In this document: in pieces, positions 21,185 through 30,464 of the stretch | Layout: the number at the start of each line of letters is the position of its first letter | Numbering within the stretch: position 1 is the first letter of the stretch | NCBI RefSeq assembly: GCF_030849505.1 | Contig: NZ_JAUJFI010000003.1 | Location: 37,797 to 101,796, forward strand | DNA length: 64,000 nucleotides | Origin: Azospirillum isscasi | Lineage (GTDB): Bacteria > Pseudomonadota > Alphaproteobacteria > Azospirillales > Azospirillaceae | Direction: 5' to 3' | Notes under the pieces: generated by a model | Told to the model about the DNA's origin: nothing | Databases searched by the model: none | Seen by the model: only the letters and a program-made list of their open reading frames with translations | Position numbers and translations under genes: made by a program

Positions 21185-22042
21185 TCAGGCCAGGTTCTTC
21201 TTCAGGAACTCCACGGAGCGGTTCCAGGCGAGGTCCGCCGCCTCCTTGTTGTAGCGTTCCGCCGACGTGTCGTTGTGGAAGGCGTGGTTCACGTTCTCGT
21301 ACATGAAGAGCTGGTAGGACTTGCCCGCCTGTTTCAGGGCCTCCTCATAGGCCGGGACCTTGGCGTTCACGTTCTTGTCGAGCCCGGCGTAATGGAGCAG
21401 CAGCGGCGCCTTGATCGTGGTGACCAGCGCCGGGTCGGGCGACGGGCCGTAGAAGACGACCGCCGCCTTCAGGTCCGGCGCCTTGACGGCCAGCCGGTTG
21501 GTCATGCCGCCGCCCCAGCAGAAGCCGACCGCCCCCACCTTGGCGTTGGAGTAGCGGTAGGCCATGAGGTCGCTCATCGCCGCAATCAGGTCGTTCACCG
21601 TCTTGTCGGGGTCGAGCTGGCCGATCATCTCGCGGGCGCGGTCGGGGTCCTGCGGGGTGCCGCCCAGCGGGGACAGCAGGTCCGGCGCCATGGCGACGAA
21701 GCCGGCCACGGCCAGCCGCCGCGTCACGTCCTCGACATAGGGGTTCAGGCCGCGGTTCTCGTGGATGACCACCACCGACGGCGCCTTCTCCGCCAGCTTC
21801 GGACGGGCCAGATAGGCGCGGACGTCGCCGGTCGCCCCCTGGAAGGTCACCCGCTCCGTGGCGATGCGGCTGTCGTTGTCCGGAACCTCGGCGGCCAGCG
21901 CGTAGTTCGGCTCGATCTGGGCGAGGATCGCGGGAATGGCCGCCGCGCTGCCCGCCAGCACCGCCAGCCGCTCCAGGAAGACCCGGCGCGGCAGCGGCCT
22001 GTGGGTGTACTCGTCATAAAGATCGATGATCTTTTGATCCAT
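21185..22042 (-). CDS. dienelactone hydrolase-family protein, probably exported by Tat
   Basis: 285-residue alpha/beta hydrolase. The nucleophile elbow GFCWGG carries Cys175, with Asp222 (GLDKNV) and His253 (NHAFHND) completing the Cys-Asp-His triad of dienelactone hydrolases. The N-terminus RRVFLERLAVLAGSAAAIPAIL (residues 19-40) looks like a twin-arginine signal or anchor, so it may act in the periplasm. Classic dienelactone hydrolases open lactone rings in aromatic degradation; no such pathway is nearby, so the substrate is unknown. Confidence 0.88.
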   Translation of the reverse strand: MDQKIIDLYDEYTHRPLPRRVFLERLAVLAGSAAAIPAILAQIEPNYALAAEVPDNDSRIATERVTFQGATGDVRAYLARPKLAEKAPSVVVIHENRGLNPYVEDVTRRLAVAGFVAMAPDLLSPLGGTPQDPDRAREMIGQLDPDKTVNDLIAAMSDLMAYRYSNAKVGAVGFCWGGGMTNRLAVKAPDLKAAVVFYGPSPDPALVTTIKAPLLLHYAGLDKNVNAKVPAYEEALKQAGKSYQLFMYENVNHAFHNDTSAERYNKEAADLAWNRSVEFLKKNLA

Positions 22043-22120
22043 CCCTCACCCTCCCGATCGGTTTTGACGTCAAGCCTCTGCCGGAGTGTGGGGTGCGGCG
22101 GCGGATCTGACAACTCCCGG

Positions 22121-22162
22121 ACGCACGGAATTGGCCGCACGGAATTGGACGCATGGAACTCC
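22121..22162. repeat. three tandem 14-bp units
   Basis: acgcacggaattgg (22121-22134), ccgcacggaattgg (22135-22148) and the diverged acgcatggaactcc (22149-22162) stand head to tail in the gap between the dienelactone hydrolase start and the lolD stop. Confidence 0.8.
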
Positions 22163-22167
22163 GCCGG

Positions 22168-22855
<688 letters not shown>

Positions 22856-22863
<8 letters not shown>

Positions 22864-24103
22864 AGCGCAGGGCCTCCACCGGATCGAGACGGGCCGCCCG
22901 CCAGGACGGGTAGACGGTGGCGGCGAAGGACAGGCCCAGCGCCATGACGGTAACCTGCACCACCTCCGACCAGTCGATCTTCGCCGGAAGCTGCGACAGG
23001 AAATAGATTTCGGCGTTGAACAGGTTCGTCCCGGTCAGCGCCTGGATGCCCTGGCGGATCGTCTCGATGTTCAGGGCGAAGGACACGCCCAGCGCCAGCC
23101 CCAGCAGCGTGCCCGCCACCCCGACCGAGGCGCCGGACAGGAAGAAGATGCGCATGATCATGCCGCGGGTGGCGCCCATGGTGCGCAGGATGGCGATGTC
23201 CCGCCCCTTGTCCTTCACCAGCATGATCAGGCTGGAGATGATGTTGAAGGCGGCCACCGTGATGATCAGCGACAGGATCAGGAACATCACGTTGCGCTCC
23301 ACCTGGAGCGCCGTGAAGAAGCTGGCGTTCGACTGCTGCCAGTCCACCACGCGCCCCACCCCGGCCACCGCCGACTGGATGGCGCCGCGCGCCGCCCGGA
23401 TTTGGGTCGGATCGTCGACGAACACCTCAAGCGAGGTCACCGCCTCGCCCGTGCGGAAGAAGGCCTGAGCCTCCGGCAGGGGCAGGAAGATGAAGCTGTT
23501 GTCGTATTCGAACATGCCCACGTCGAACACGGCGCCGATGGTGAAGCTGCGCATCCGCGGCACGGTGCCGAAGGCGGTGACGTTGCCTTGCGGCGCGATC
23601 AGGGTGAGCTGGTCGCCGACCGCCAGCCCCAGCCGCTGCGCCATACGGATGCCGATGGCGATGTTGTCCTCCCCGAAGGCGTCCGCCGTGCCGCGCACGA
23701 TGTTGCGGGACAGCGTCGGGCGCACCCGGAAATCCTCCGGCCGCACGCCGCGCACCACCGCGCCGGAGGCGACTCCGCGCACCGACACCAGCGCCTGCCC
23801 CTCCACCGTCGGCGTCACCCCGACCACGCCGGGCACGCCCTGGAGCCGCTGCACCAGCGGGTCGTAGTCGGGCAGCGGCCCGCCGCGGACGCTGTAGACG
23901 TTCAGATGGCCGTTCAGGCCCAGCACGCGGCCCAGCAGTTCCGCCCGGAAGCCGTTCATGACCGACATCACGATGATCAGCGTCGCCACGCCGAGCGCGA
24001 TGCCCAGCAGCGAGAATCCGGCGATGACCGAGATGAACCCTTCCTGGCGGCGCGCCCGCAGATAGCGCATCGCGACCATGCGTTCGAAGGCGGAGAAGAT
24101 CAT
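22856..24103 (-). CDS. lolE: lipoprotein-release ABC transporter permease (LolC/LolE)
   Basis: 415-residue permease with one N-terminal membrane helix ([30 protein letters not shown]), a large periplasmic domain (about residues 55-260) and three C-terminal helices. It is the single LolC/E-type subunit typical of alphaproteobacteria, so LolCE-like would be an equally fair name. The ATG at 24103 ([19 protein letters not shown]) is preferred because it begins the conserved membrane-proximal helix; the frame is open 16 codons further. proS lies upstream in the same direction, a common alphaproteobacterial order. Confidence 0.93.
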
Positions 24104-24253
24104 GCGGCTCCCGATGGGCGAGGGCGGGCAACTGTGGCCCGGCAAAAGCAAAGGCGGCGGACCGCAACCAGCCCGCCGCCCCGCAACATAAGTGCTTAAC
24201 CGTGGCAGGAAAAGGGCGAGCTTCCAACGCGCCCGCTCCCCTGCCCCGGGGTG

Positions 24254-25567
24254 TTACGCCGAGAGCTTCTCCAGCGCGCTTTCCACCGACAGTTCCTGCT
24301 TCTCGCCGGTGGCGCGGCGCTTCAGCTCGACGACGCCGTTCTTCAGGCCGCGCGGCCCGACGACGAGCTGCCACGGCAGGCCGATCAGGTCCATGTCGGC
24401 GAACTTCACGCCCGGACGCTCGTCGCGGTCGTCGTACAGAACCTCCAGCCCGTTGGCGCGGAGCTTGTAGTACAGCTCCTGGCAGACGCGGTCGGTCTCG
24501 GCGTCGCCCACCTTCAGGTTGACGAGGCCGACGTTGAAGGGCGCCACGGCGTCCGGCCAGATGATGCCGTTGTCGTCGTGGCTGGCCTCGATGATGGCGC
24601 CCATCAGGCGCGACACGCCGATGCCGTAGGAGCCCATCTCCACCGGAACCGGCTCGCCGCCCGGACCGGCGACGACGGCGTTCATCGGCTTGGAATACTT
24701 GGTGCCGAAGTTGAAGATGTGGCCGACCTCGATGCCGCGGGCCGAGACCAGATCGGCCTCCGGAACCGGGCAGTTGCCGGGCTCGTGCTTCTCGTCGGTC
24801 GCCGCGTAGATCGAGGTGTAGGTGTCGAAGAAGGGCTGGAGATCCTCGTCGAAGCCCGGCGCGTTCTGGAGCACGTCCAGGGTCAGCCAGTCCTTGTGGC
24901 AGAACACGCCGCTCTCGCCGGTCTCGGCCAGGATGATGAACTCGTGGCTCAGGTCGCCGCCGATGGGGCCGGTGTCGGCGCGCATCGGGATCGCCTTCAG
25001 CCCCATGCGGGCAAAGGTGCGCAGATAGGCCAGGAACATCTTCTGGTACGAGCGCCGCGCGCTGGCCGCGTCGATGTCGAAGCTGTAGGCGTCCTTCATC
25101 AGGAACTCGCGCCCGCGCATCACGCCGAAGCGGGGGCGGATCTCGTCCCGGAACTTCCACTGGATGTGGTAGAGGTTCAGCGGAAGCTGGCGGTAGCTCT
25201 TCACGAAGGCGCGGAAGATGTCGGTGATCATCTCCTCGTTCGTCGGGCCGAACAGCATCTCGCGGTCGTGGCGGTCGGTGATGCGCAGCATCTCCTTGCC
25301 GTAATCGTCGTAACGGCCGCTTTCCTTCCACAGCTCCGCCGACTGGATGGTCGGCATCAGCAGTTCCTGGGCGCCGGCGGCGTCCTGCTCCTCGCGGACG
25401 ATCTGCTCGATCTTCTTCAGGACCCGGTGGCCCAGCGGCAGCCAGGCGTAGATGCCGGCGCTGGTCTGGCGGATCATCCCGGCCCGCAGCATCAGGCGGT
25501 GCGAGACGATCTGCGCCTCGGTCGGGGTCTCCTTAAGGGTCGGCAGAAAGAAGGTGGACAGCCGCAT
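24254..25567 (-). CDS. proS: prolyl-tRNA synthetase
   Basis: Class II aminoacyl-tRNA synthetase charging tRNA-Pro. The 437-residue form is the short alphaproteobacterial type without the bacterial editing insertion. Motif 1 lies in [26 protein letters not shown], motif 2 in [26 protein letters not shown], and motif 3 in [18 protein letters not shown]. The anticodon-binding domain follows ([21 protein letters not shown]). A 7-bp hairpin at 25596-25614 (GTCCGGC/GCCGGAC) lies in its leader. Confidence 0.97.
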   Translation of the reverse strand: MRLSTFFLPTLKETPTEAQIVSHRLMLRAGMIRQTSAGIYAWLPLGHRVLKKIEQIVREEQDAAGAQELLMPTIQSAELWKESGRYDDYGKEMLRITDRHDREMLFGPTNEEMITDIFRAFVKSYRQLPLNLYHIQWKFRDEIRPRFGVMRGREFLMKDAYSFDIDAASARRSYQKMFLAYLRTFARMGLKAIPMRADTGPIGGDLSHEFIILAETGESGVFCHKDWLTLDVLQNAPGFDEDLQPFFDTYTSIYAATDEKHEPGNCPVPEADLVSARGIEVGHIFNFGTKYSKPMNAVVAGPGGEPVPVEMGSYGIGVSRLMGAIIEASHDDNGIIWPDAVAPFNVGLVNLKVGDAETDRVCQELYYKLRANGLEVLYDDRDERPGVKFADMDLIGLPWQLVVGPRGLKNGVVELKRRATGEKQELSVESALEKLSA

Positions 25568-25595
25568 GGCTCTGCTCTCGGTTTCGAGGGGATTC

Positions 25596-25614
25596 GTCCG
25601 GCCCTTCGCCGGAC
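25596..25614 (-). promoter_or_regulatory. leader hairpin of proS
   Basis: GTCCGGC and GCCGGAC pair perfectly around a 5-base loop, about 30 bases upstream of the proS ATG. No T tract follows on the minus strand. It could be a terminator remnant of the upstream gene or a leader structure. Confidence 0.35.
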
Positions 25615-25691
25615 CGCAACAGGGACAGGGACTTTAGGAAGCCGCCGCGCGATTGTCCATCGTCACGGCACGCACCACGGCCTTGGCCGCC

Positions 25692-26090
25692 TCACCGGAC
25701 GGTCCGGCAATAGGCGTACAACTCCGCCTCGCTCGCCCCCCCGATGGGTTGGCCGTTGAAATAGAGCCGGTTGGCGTACCAGGTCAGATAGCCGACCTCG
25801 ACGCCCGCCCCCGCGGCCCCCTGCGGCACCGGAAAGCCCATGCGTCGGGCGAAATCCACCGTAACCGGAATGTCGAACCGGTCCAGCGGCGGCGCGGCGC
25901 CCGCGGAGCCCGGCAGGTCGGCGGGCGCCACCGGCTTGCCGTTCACGTCCACGCCCGGCGTGTGCTCCACCCCCGCCGCCGGGCGGTGGGCGGTCAGGAA
26001 GCGGCAGGCCGACAGGTCCACCGGCTGCGCCGCAGCACCGCCGGAAAGCGCCAGCAGGGCGGCGAGGAGAACGGCGGGACGGTGGATCAT
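25692..26090 (-). CDS. small secreted protein of unknown function
   Basis: 132 residues with a signal peptide (MIHRPAVLLAALLALSGGAAA, cleavage before QPVD). The mature part has DLSACRFLTAHRPAAGVEHTPGVDVNGKPVAPADL, then PVTVDFARRMGFPVPQG and a C-terminal YCRTVR; its two cysteines could form a disulfide. I do not recognise a named family. The gene begins 8 bases after the stop of the next upstream gene on the same strand, so the two are probably co-transcribed. Confidence 0.75.
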   Translation of the reverse strand: MIHRPAVLLAALLALSGGAAAQPVDLSACRFLTAHRPAAGVEHTPGVDVNGKPVAPADLPGSAGAAPPLDRFDIPVTVDFARRMGFPVPQGAAGAGVEVGYLTWYANRLYFNGQPIGGASEAELYAYCRTVR

Positions 26091-26098
26091 GGCGGGCC

Positions 26099-26983
26099 TC
26101 AGCCTTGGGCGGCGGCGGAATGATGCATGGATTTCCAGTAGGTGGCGAGATAGGGCATGCCCTTCTCCGCCTCCTCCTGGGTGCGGGCCGACTGGCGGAT
26201 GTACTTGCCGATGAAGGGCTTGTTCACGAATTCCATGTCCACGGCGGCCTTCAGCACCAGGAATTCGCCGATCCGGTCCGGCAGGTTGTAGTGCCATTTC
26301 TGCAGGCAGTCGGAGGTCACCCCAGGCTTCGCCTGGTCCTGGCCGGACAGGTAGAATTCCTGATGGTGGTACTGGTTGATTTCCTTCCAGGCCTGGAAGA
26401 TGCGCGCCGGCTTCACGCGGACCAGCCCCTTCAGCACCTTGATGTCGTCGTGGAACAGCGGCAGGTAGCCGCGCCGCGCCGCCTGCTCGTTGAGCATGGT
26501 GTAAAGGCCGGCCATCACGTCGCCCTCCGCGCCCTGGTCGGCGCTCTTCGCCTCCGGCTTCGCCGCCTTTCGCCCGAACAGGGAGGAGAAGAAGCCCTTC
26601 TTTTTCGGCGGCGCGGAGCTGCCGCTGTCCGCCCCCACCTTCCGCTCGTCCCACAGCGCGTCCCAGGCATAGTCCCAGGCGGTGAAGACGGCGTTGGACC
26701 GGTCGTCCAGGACGGTCAGCAGATAATCCCGCCCCTCCCGCGGCCAATCCACGTCGCCGACGATCGCCCGCACCGGGCGGCGGCTGAGCACCACCGGGAA
26801 GATCCCGACGCGGACCAGCTCGACATACATTTCCTGAAAGGACGGGGTCAGGGCAAAGGGAAGCTTCGCCGCCGGATGCTCTTCGGGGGTCAGCAACTCA
26901 AGACTTTTACGGGTGCGGTCGAGCAGTTCGGTGGTCAGAATGGCCGCGAACTGATCGAATTTCTCGTTGTCACCCGCGGTCAT
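26099..26983 (-). CDS. conserved-looking protein of unknown function
   Basis: 294 residues, soluble, no signal peptide. An N-terminal helical part (KFDQFAAILTTELLDRTRKSLELLTPEEHPAAKLPFALTPSFQEM) is followed by a compact region ending TAWDYAWDALWDERK. A basic, disordered linker (residues about 130-155, with KKKGFFSSLFGRK) separates it from a second region with RPARIFQAWKEINQYHHQEFYL and FVNKPFIGKYIRQ. The codon use is like that of neighbouring genes, so it is a genuine gene. The family is not recognised. The linker resembles an amphipathic membrane-touching segment, which is speculative. Confidence 0.75.
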   Translation of the reverse strand: MTAGDNEKFDQFAAILTTELLDRTRKSLELLTPEEHPAAKLPFALTPSFQEMYVELVRVGIFPVVLSRRPVRAIVGDVDWPREGRDYLLTVLDDRSNAVFTAWDYAWDALWDERKVGADSGSSAPPKKKGFFSSLFGRKAAKPEAKSADQGAEGDVMAGLYTMLNEQAARRGYLPLFHDDIKVLKGLVRVKPARIFQAWKEINQYHHQEFYLSGQDQAKPGVTSDCLQKWHYNLPDRIGEFLVLKAAVDMEFVNKPFIGKYIRQSARTQEEAEKGMPYLATYWKSMHHSAAAQG

Positions 26984-27436
26984 CGGCGCCTCGACATCGT
27001 TCTCCCCGCTGACGGCCGCAGAATCCGGCTGCGAACGCCGCCGCGCTTGAATCCAAAGTCCGAACGGACGCTCGCCCGCTTCCTTCGTAGGTGGATGAGC
27101 TATACCCGATAAAGGGTTAATTCATTCTGTATCGAAGCACAACGTTCCAACCTTCGCTAGAGACGAAGGCGATCACGGGCATCGTGAAAGGGGCCGGGGC
27201 CGGGACGAAAAAAGGACCGCGCGGCGGTCGCGGCGCGGCCCGAGGTTAGGGAGGAATCGCCACCAGGCGTCGGAAAAGAGGGAAGAACCCCTCTCGTCAC
27301 ACAAAGTACATTGAACACGCAACGCCACGATGACAAGGCTGATTCTGGATTACACCAAGTCTCCGCTCAATAATTGTTGAAATATGCTCATAATATAGCC
27401 AAATGATTGCATGGTGAGCTGGTATATGCCTTTCAT
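26984..27436. other. 453-bp gap with repeat fragment, hairpins and low-GC end
   Basis: No gene is supported. TCCAAAG-TC-CGAACGGACGCTCGC at 27052-27075 repeats, with one mismatch and a 2-base gap, the right end of the palindrome cluster at 1108-1129. Small hairpins lie at 27151-27169 (CCTTCG/CGAAGG), 27173-27187 (TCACG/CGTGA) and 27277-27294 (AGAGGG/CCCTCT). Bases 27300-27436 are strikingly AT-rich for this genome. The terminator at 27208-27229 is listed separately. Confidence 0.6.
27208..27229 (-). terminator. intrinsic terminator closing the nuo-birA-rnj-tag block
   Basis: Read on the minus strand: GACCGC, loop CGC, GCGGTC, then C and six T. It lies about 210 bases after the tag stop and is the first clear terminator downstream of nuoA on that strand. 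Confidence 0.75.
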
Positions 27437-28006
27437 CTAGGCATCGTATCCTGCGAAGCCCTGCCGAACGGCGACCATCCAGGGCGGCTCCAGCGCGGCG
27501 ACTCCGGACCAGACCGGGCAATGCCGCTGATGGGCACCCGGCAGATAGCCGAGGCTCATCAGGAATTCCCCGGTGATTTCCCCGCCGGTGAAGCGGAAGG
27601 TGCGCTTGAACAGGCGGACCCACTCCGCCTTGCCCAAGGGATGATGGGCGCGCAGCCATCCGTCGAAGGAGCCGTGTGTGGCGCGCATGGCGATGATCCG
27701 CCGCGCGTTCTCGATGGCGGCGTCAACCTTCAGCCGGTTGCGGATGATGCCCGGATCGGCCAGCAGCCGTTCCCGCTCGGCCTCGCCATAGGCGGCCACG
27801 CGGTCGATGTCGAAGCCGTCGAAGGCGGCGCGGAAGGCGTCGCGCTTTTTCAGGATGGTCAGCCAGGACAGGCCCGCCTGGTTGATCTCCAACACCAGCC
27901 GTTCGAACAGCACCCGGTCGTCGGCGCTGGGAAAGCCATACTCGGTGTCGTGATAGGGGCCGTGATGCGCGTGCCCCGGCGCCACGTCGCAATAGGTGAG
28001 GCTCAA
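27437..28006 (-). CDS. tag: 3-methyladenine-DNA glycosylase I
   Basis: Base-excision repair enzyme that removes 3-methyladenine. The 189-residue protein lacks a typical Met start: the family N-terminus reads (L)SLTYCDVAPGHAHHGPYHDTEYGFP, and the only suitable start is TTG at 28006, preceded by AGGAG at a good distance. YHDTEYGFPSADDRVLFERLVLEINQAGLSW matches the Tag pocket region (usually YHDxEWG), and RFTGGEITGEFLMSLGYLPGAHQRHC contains the zinc-snap residues. The common alphaproteobacterial first zinc-snap cysteine is present in TYCDV. It follows DUF1467 by 20 bases. Confidence 0.9.
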   Translation of the reverse strand: MSLTYCDVAPGHAHHGPYHDTEYGFPSADDRVLFERLVLEINQAGLSWLTILKKRDAFRAAFDGFDIDRVAAYGEAERERLLADPGIIRNRLKVDAAIENARRIIAMRATHGSFDGWLRAHHPLGKAEWVRLFKRTFRFTGGEITGEFLMSLGYLPGAHQRHCPVWSGVAALEPPWMVAVRQGFAGYDA

Positions 28007-28026
28007 GGAAAGGCTCCTTCCCGGCG

Positions 28027-28275
28027 TCAGTGCGGCTTGGCCATCTCGCGGAAGGAAATCAGGTCCGATTGCACGACCGCGTAGATGCCCAGCCACACCA
28101 CCGCCGCGACCAGGGTCGTGACGGCGAATTTCAGAAGGATGCGCGGGCGTTCCGGCGCGCTGGCCGCCATGCCCGGCTCGGGCTGGGTCGGGGCTCGCAC
28201 GCCCCAGGGCAGCACCGCGAACAGCACCACCCACCAGACGACCACATAGACGCAAATGCCCGTCACCCAGCCCAT
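28027..28275 (-). CDS. DUF1467-family small membrane protein
   Basis: 82 residues, two membrane helices (WVTGICVYVVVWWVVLFAVLPWGV and LLKFAVTTLVAAVVWLGIYAVV) joined by a short loop. This is the DUF1467 outline, a small protein almost always encoded next to mce and rnj in alphaproteobacteria. Function unknown. Confidence 0.88.
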   Translation of the reverse strand: MGWVTGICVYVVVWWVVLFAVLPWGVRAPTQPEPGMAASAPERPRILLKFAVTTLVAAVVWLGIYAVVQSDLISFREMAKPH

Positions 28276-28307
28276 CGCATTCCCCCCGGCATCGAGTGCC
28301 TGTGGCC

Positions 28308-28712
28308 TCAGGCTTGCTCCAGTTCCACCAGGGTCCCGCAGAAGTCCTTCGGGTGCAGGAACAGCACCGGCTTGTCATGGGCGCCGATCTTCGGCTCGCC
28401 GTCGCCCAGCACGCGGGCCCCCTGCTCCTTCAGACGGTCGCGGGCGGCCAGGATGTCATCCACCTCGTAGCAGATGTGGTGGATGCCGCCGGACGGGTTC
28501 TTTTCCAGGAAGCCGGCGATCGGCGATTTGTCGCCGAAGGGGTGCAGCAGTTCGATCTTCGTGTTGGGCAGCGTGACGAAGACGACGGTGACGCCGTGCG
28601 GCGGCAAATCCACCGGCTGCGACACCGCAGCACCCAGCGTGTCGCGGTAGAGCGCCGTGGCCGCCGGCAGATCCGGCACGACGATGGCGACGTGGTTCAG
28701 CTTCCCGATCAT
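28308..28712 (-). CDS. mce: methylmalonyl-CoA epimerase
   Basis: 134-residue VOC-fold enzyme interconverting (S)- and (R)-methylmalonyl-CoA in propionate metabolism. It starts MIGKLNHVAIVVPDL with the first metal histidine, continues FVTLPNTKIELLHPFGD and GGIHHICYEVDDI, and ends FLHPKDFCGTLVELEQ, where the last glutamate completes the metal site. The full length and all ligands fit the family. It lies between rnj and DUF1467 on the same strand. Confidence 0.95.
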   Translation of the reverse strand: MIGKLNHVAIVVPDLPAATALYRDTLGAAVSQPVDLPPHGVTVVFVTLPNTKIELLHPFGDKSPIAGFLEKNPSGGIHHICYEVDDILAARDRLKEQGARVLGDGEPKIGAHDKPVLFLHPKDFCGTLVELEQA

Positions 28713-28745
28713 GGGTCCCTCCGAAAGACGAAAAGTCGGACCTGC

Positions 28746-30464
28746 TTATACACGGACCAGATGCACGTCCGTCACCGGCTTCTTGCCATGGGTCGCGTTG
28801 AAGCAGCGGCGGACGGCGATGCGGGCGGCGTTGCGCACCTGCTCGTCGTCGGAACGTGCCGACTTCGGCATCTCGGCGACGGCCTCCCGCACCGCGTCCA
28901 CCACGTCCAGCAGCAGGTCGCGGTCCGCCGAGTCGTCCAGCAGCCCCATCACCGCGATCTGCGGGGCGGTCACCAGTTCGCCCTTCCCGTTCATCACCAG
29001 CGTGACGACGGCGGCGCCGTTGTGAACCATCCGATGGCGCGCCCGCATCAGCCCGGTGTCGAGCGGCACCAGACGCTTGCCGTCCAGCGCCATGCGGCCC
29101 GAGCGGACCTGCGCCACCACCCGCGCCGGGCCGCCCGGGCCCAGCCGGATCAGGTCGCCGTTGCCGGGGATCAGCGCCTCCGGCACCTGGCAGGCGCGGG
29201 CCAGCCGGGCGTGCTCCAACTGGTGGCGCTGCTCGCCGTGGACCGGCACGGCGATGCGCGGGCGCACCCACTGGTACATGCGGACCAGCTCGTCCTGCGC
29301 CGGATGGCCGGAGACGTGGACCGGCGCCTCGTCGGCGGTGACGATGCGGATGCCCTGGCTGACCAGCAGGTTCTGCATGCGGCCGATGGCCCGCTCGTTC
29401 CCCGGAATTTCGCGGGAGGAGAAAATCACCACGTCGCCGCGCTGCAGCGACACCTGGGGATGGTCGTCCGACGCGATGCGGGCGAGCGCGGAGCGCGGCT
29501 CCCCCTGGCTGCCGGTGCAGATCAGCACCAGCTTGTCGCGCGGCACGTAGTTGGCGTCGTGCTCGGTCAGGAAGGCCGGCACCTCGGCCAAATAGCCGTT
29601 GGACCGCGCCGCCTCGTTGATCCGCCACAGCGACCGCCCGACCAGGGCGACGTGGCGCCCGTGCGCCGCCGCGGCGTGGGCGATGCTCTCCAGCCGGGCG
29701 ACGTTGGTCGCGAAGCAGCTCACCGCCACCCGCACGTCGGGATACTGTCCGATCAGCTCGGTCAGCGTCCTGCGCACCCCCGCCTCCGACCCGGAGCTGC
29801 CGGGGACCAGGGCGTTCGTGCTGTCTCCGATCAGCGCCAGCACCCCCTCGTCGCCGATGGCGCGCAGCCGCTCCTCGTCGGCGGCTTCCCCCACCAGCGG
29901 GTCGGGGTCGAGCTTCCAGTCGCCAGTGTGCAGCACCGTACCGGCGGCGGTGCGGATCGCCAGGGCGTTCGGCTCGGGGATCGAGTGGGTGACCGTCACA
30001 TACTCGACGGAGAAGGGGCCGACCTCCACCGTGCCGCCGAGCGCGATCTCATGGACGGGCACCACCCCGGCCAGCCCGCGCTCGTGCAGCTTGGCGCGCA
30101 GCACGGCGGCGGTGAAGGGCGTGCAGTAGACGGGGACGCGGAGCTGCGGCCACAGATACTGGATGGCCCCCAGGTGATCCTCGTGCGCGTGCGTCAGCAC
30201 GATGCCCAGCAGGTCGTGCCGCCGCTCCGCGATGAAGGCGGGGTCCGGCATGATGACGTCCAGCCCCGGCATCGTGTCGTCCGCGAAGGAAATGCCGAGA
30301 TCCACCATCAACCACTTGCCGCGATGGCCGTAGAGGTTGAGGTTCATGCCGATCTCGCCCGAACCGCCCAGCGGCAGGAAGTAGAGCGCGTCGTCCTCGG
30401 GAGCGAACAAGTCGCCGTCTCCCTCGACCGGGTGGGCGGAGAGAGCGGAGTCGGGTTGGGTCAT
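28746..30464 (-). CDS. rnj: ribonuclease J
   Basis: Metallo-beta-lactamase/beta-CASP ribonuclease acting in mRNA decay and rRNA maturation. The 572-residue protein has LPLGGSGEIGMNLNLYG, the metal motif THAHEDHLGA, and beta-CASP features VLICTGSQGEPRSALARIA and HVSGHPAQDELVRMYQWVRP, followed by PVHGEQRHQLEHARLA. The ATG at 30464 overlaps the coaX stop by four bases (ATGA). The rnj/mce/DUF1467 order is standard in alphaproteobacteria. Confidence 0.96.
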   Translation of the reverse strand: MTQPDSALSAHPVEGDGDLFAPEDDALYFLPLGGSGEIGMNLNLYGHRGKWLMVDLGISFADDTMPGLDVIMPDPAFIAERRHDLLGIVLTHAHEDHLGAIQYLWPQLRVPVYCTPFTAAVLRAKLHERGLAGVVPVHEIALGGTVEVGPFSVEYVTVTHSIPEPNALAIRTAAGTVLHTGDWKLDPDPLVGEAADEERLRAIGDEGVLALIGDSTNALVPGSSGSEAGVRRTLTELIGQYPDVRVAVSCFATNVARLESIAHAAAAHGRHVALVGRSLWRINEAARSNGYLAEVPAFLTEHDANYVPRDKLVLICTGSQGEPRSALARIASDDHPQVSLQRGDVVIFSSREIPGNERAIGRMQNLLVSQGIRIVTADEAPVHVSGHPAQDELVRMYQWVRPRIAVPVHGEQRHQLEHARLARACQVPEALIPGNGDLIRLGPGGPARVVAQVRSGRMALDGKRLVPLDTGLMRARHRMVHNGAAVVTLVMNGKGELVTAPQIAVMGLLDDSADRDLLLDVVDAVREAVAEMPKSARSDDEQVRNAARIAVRRCFNATHGKKPVTDVHLVRV

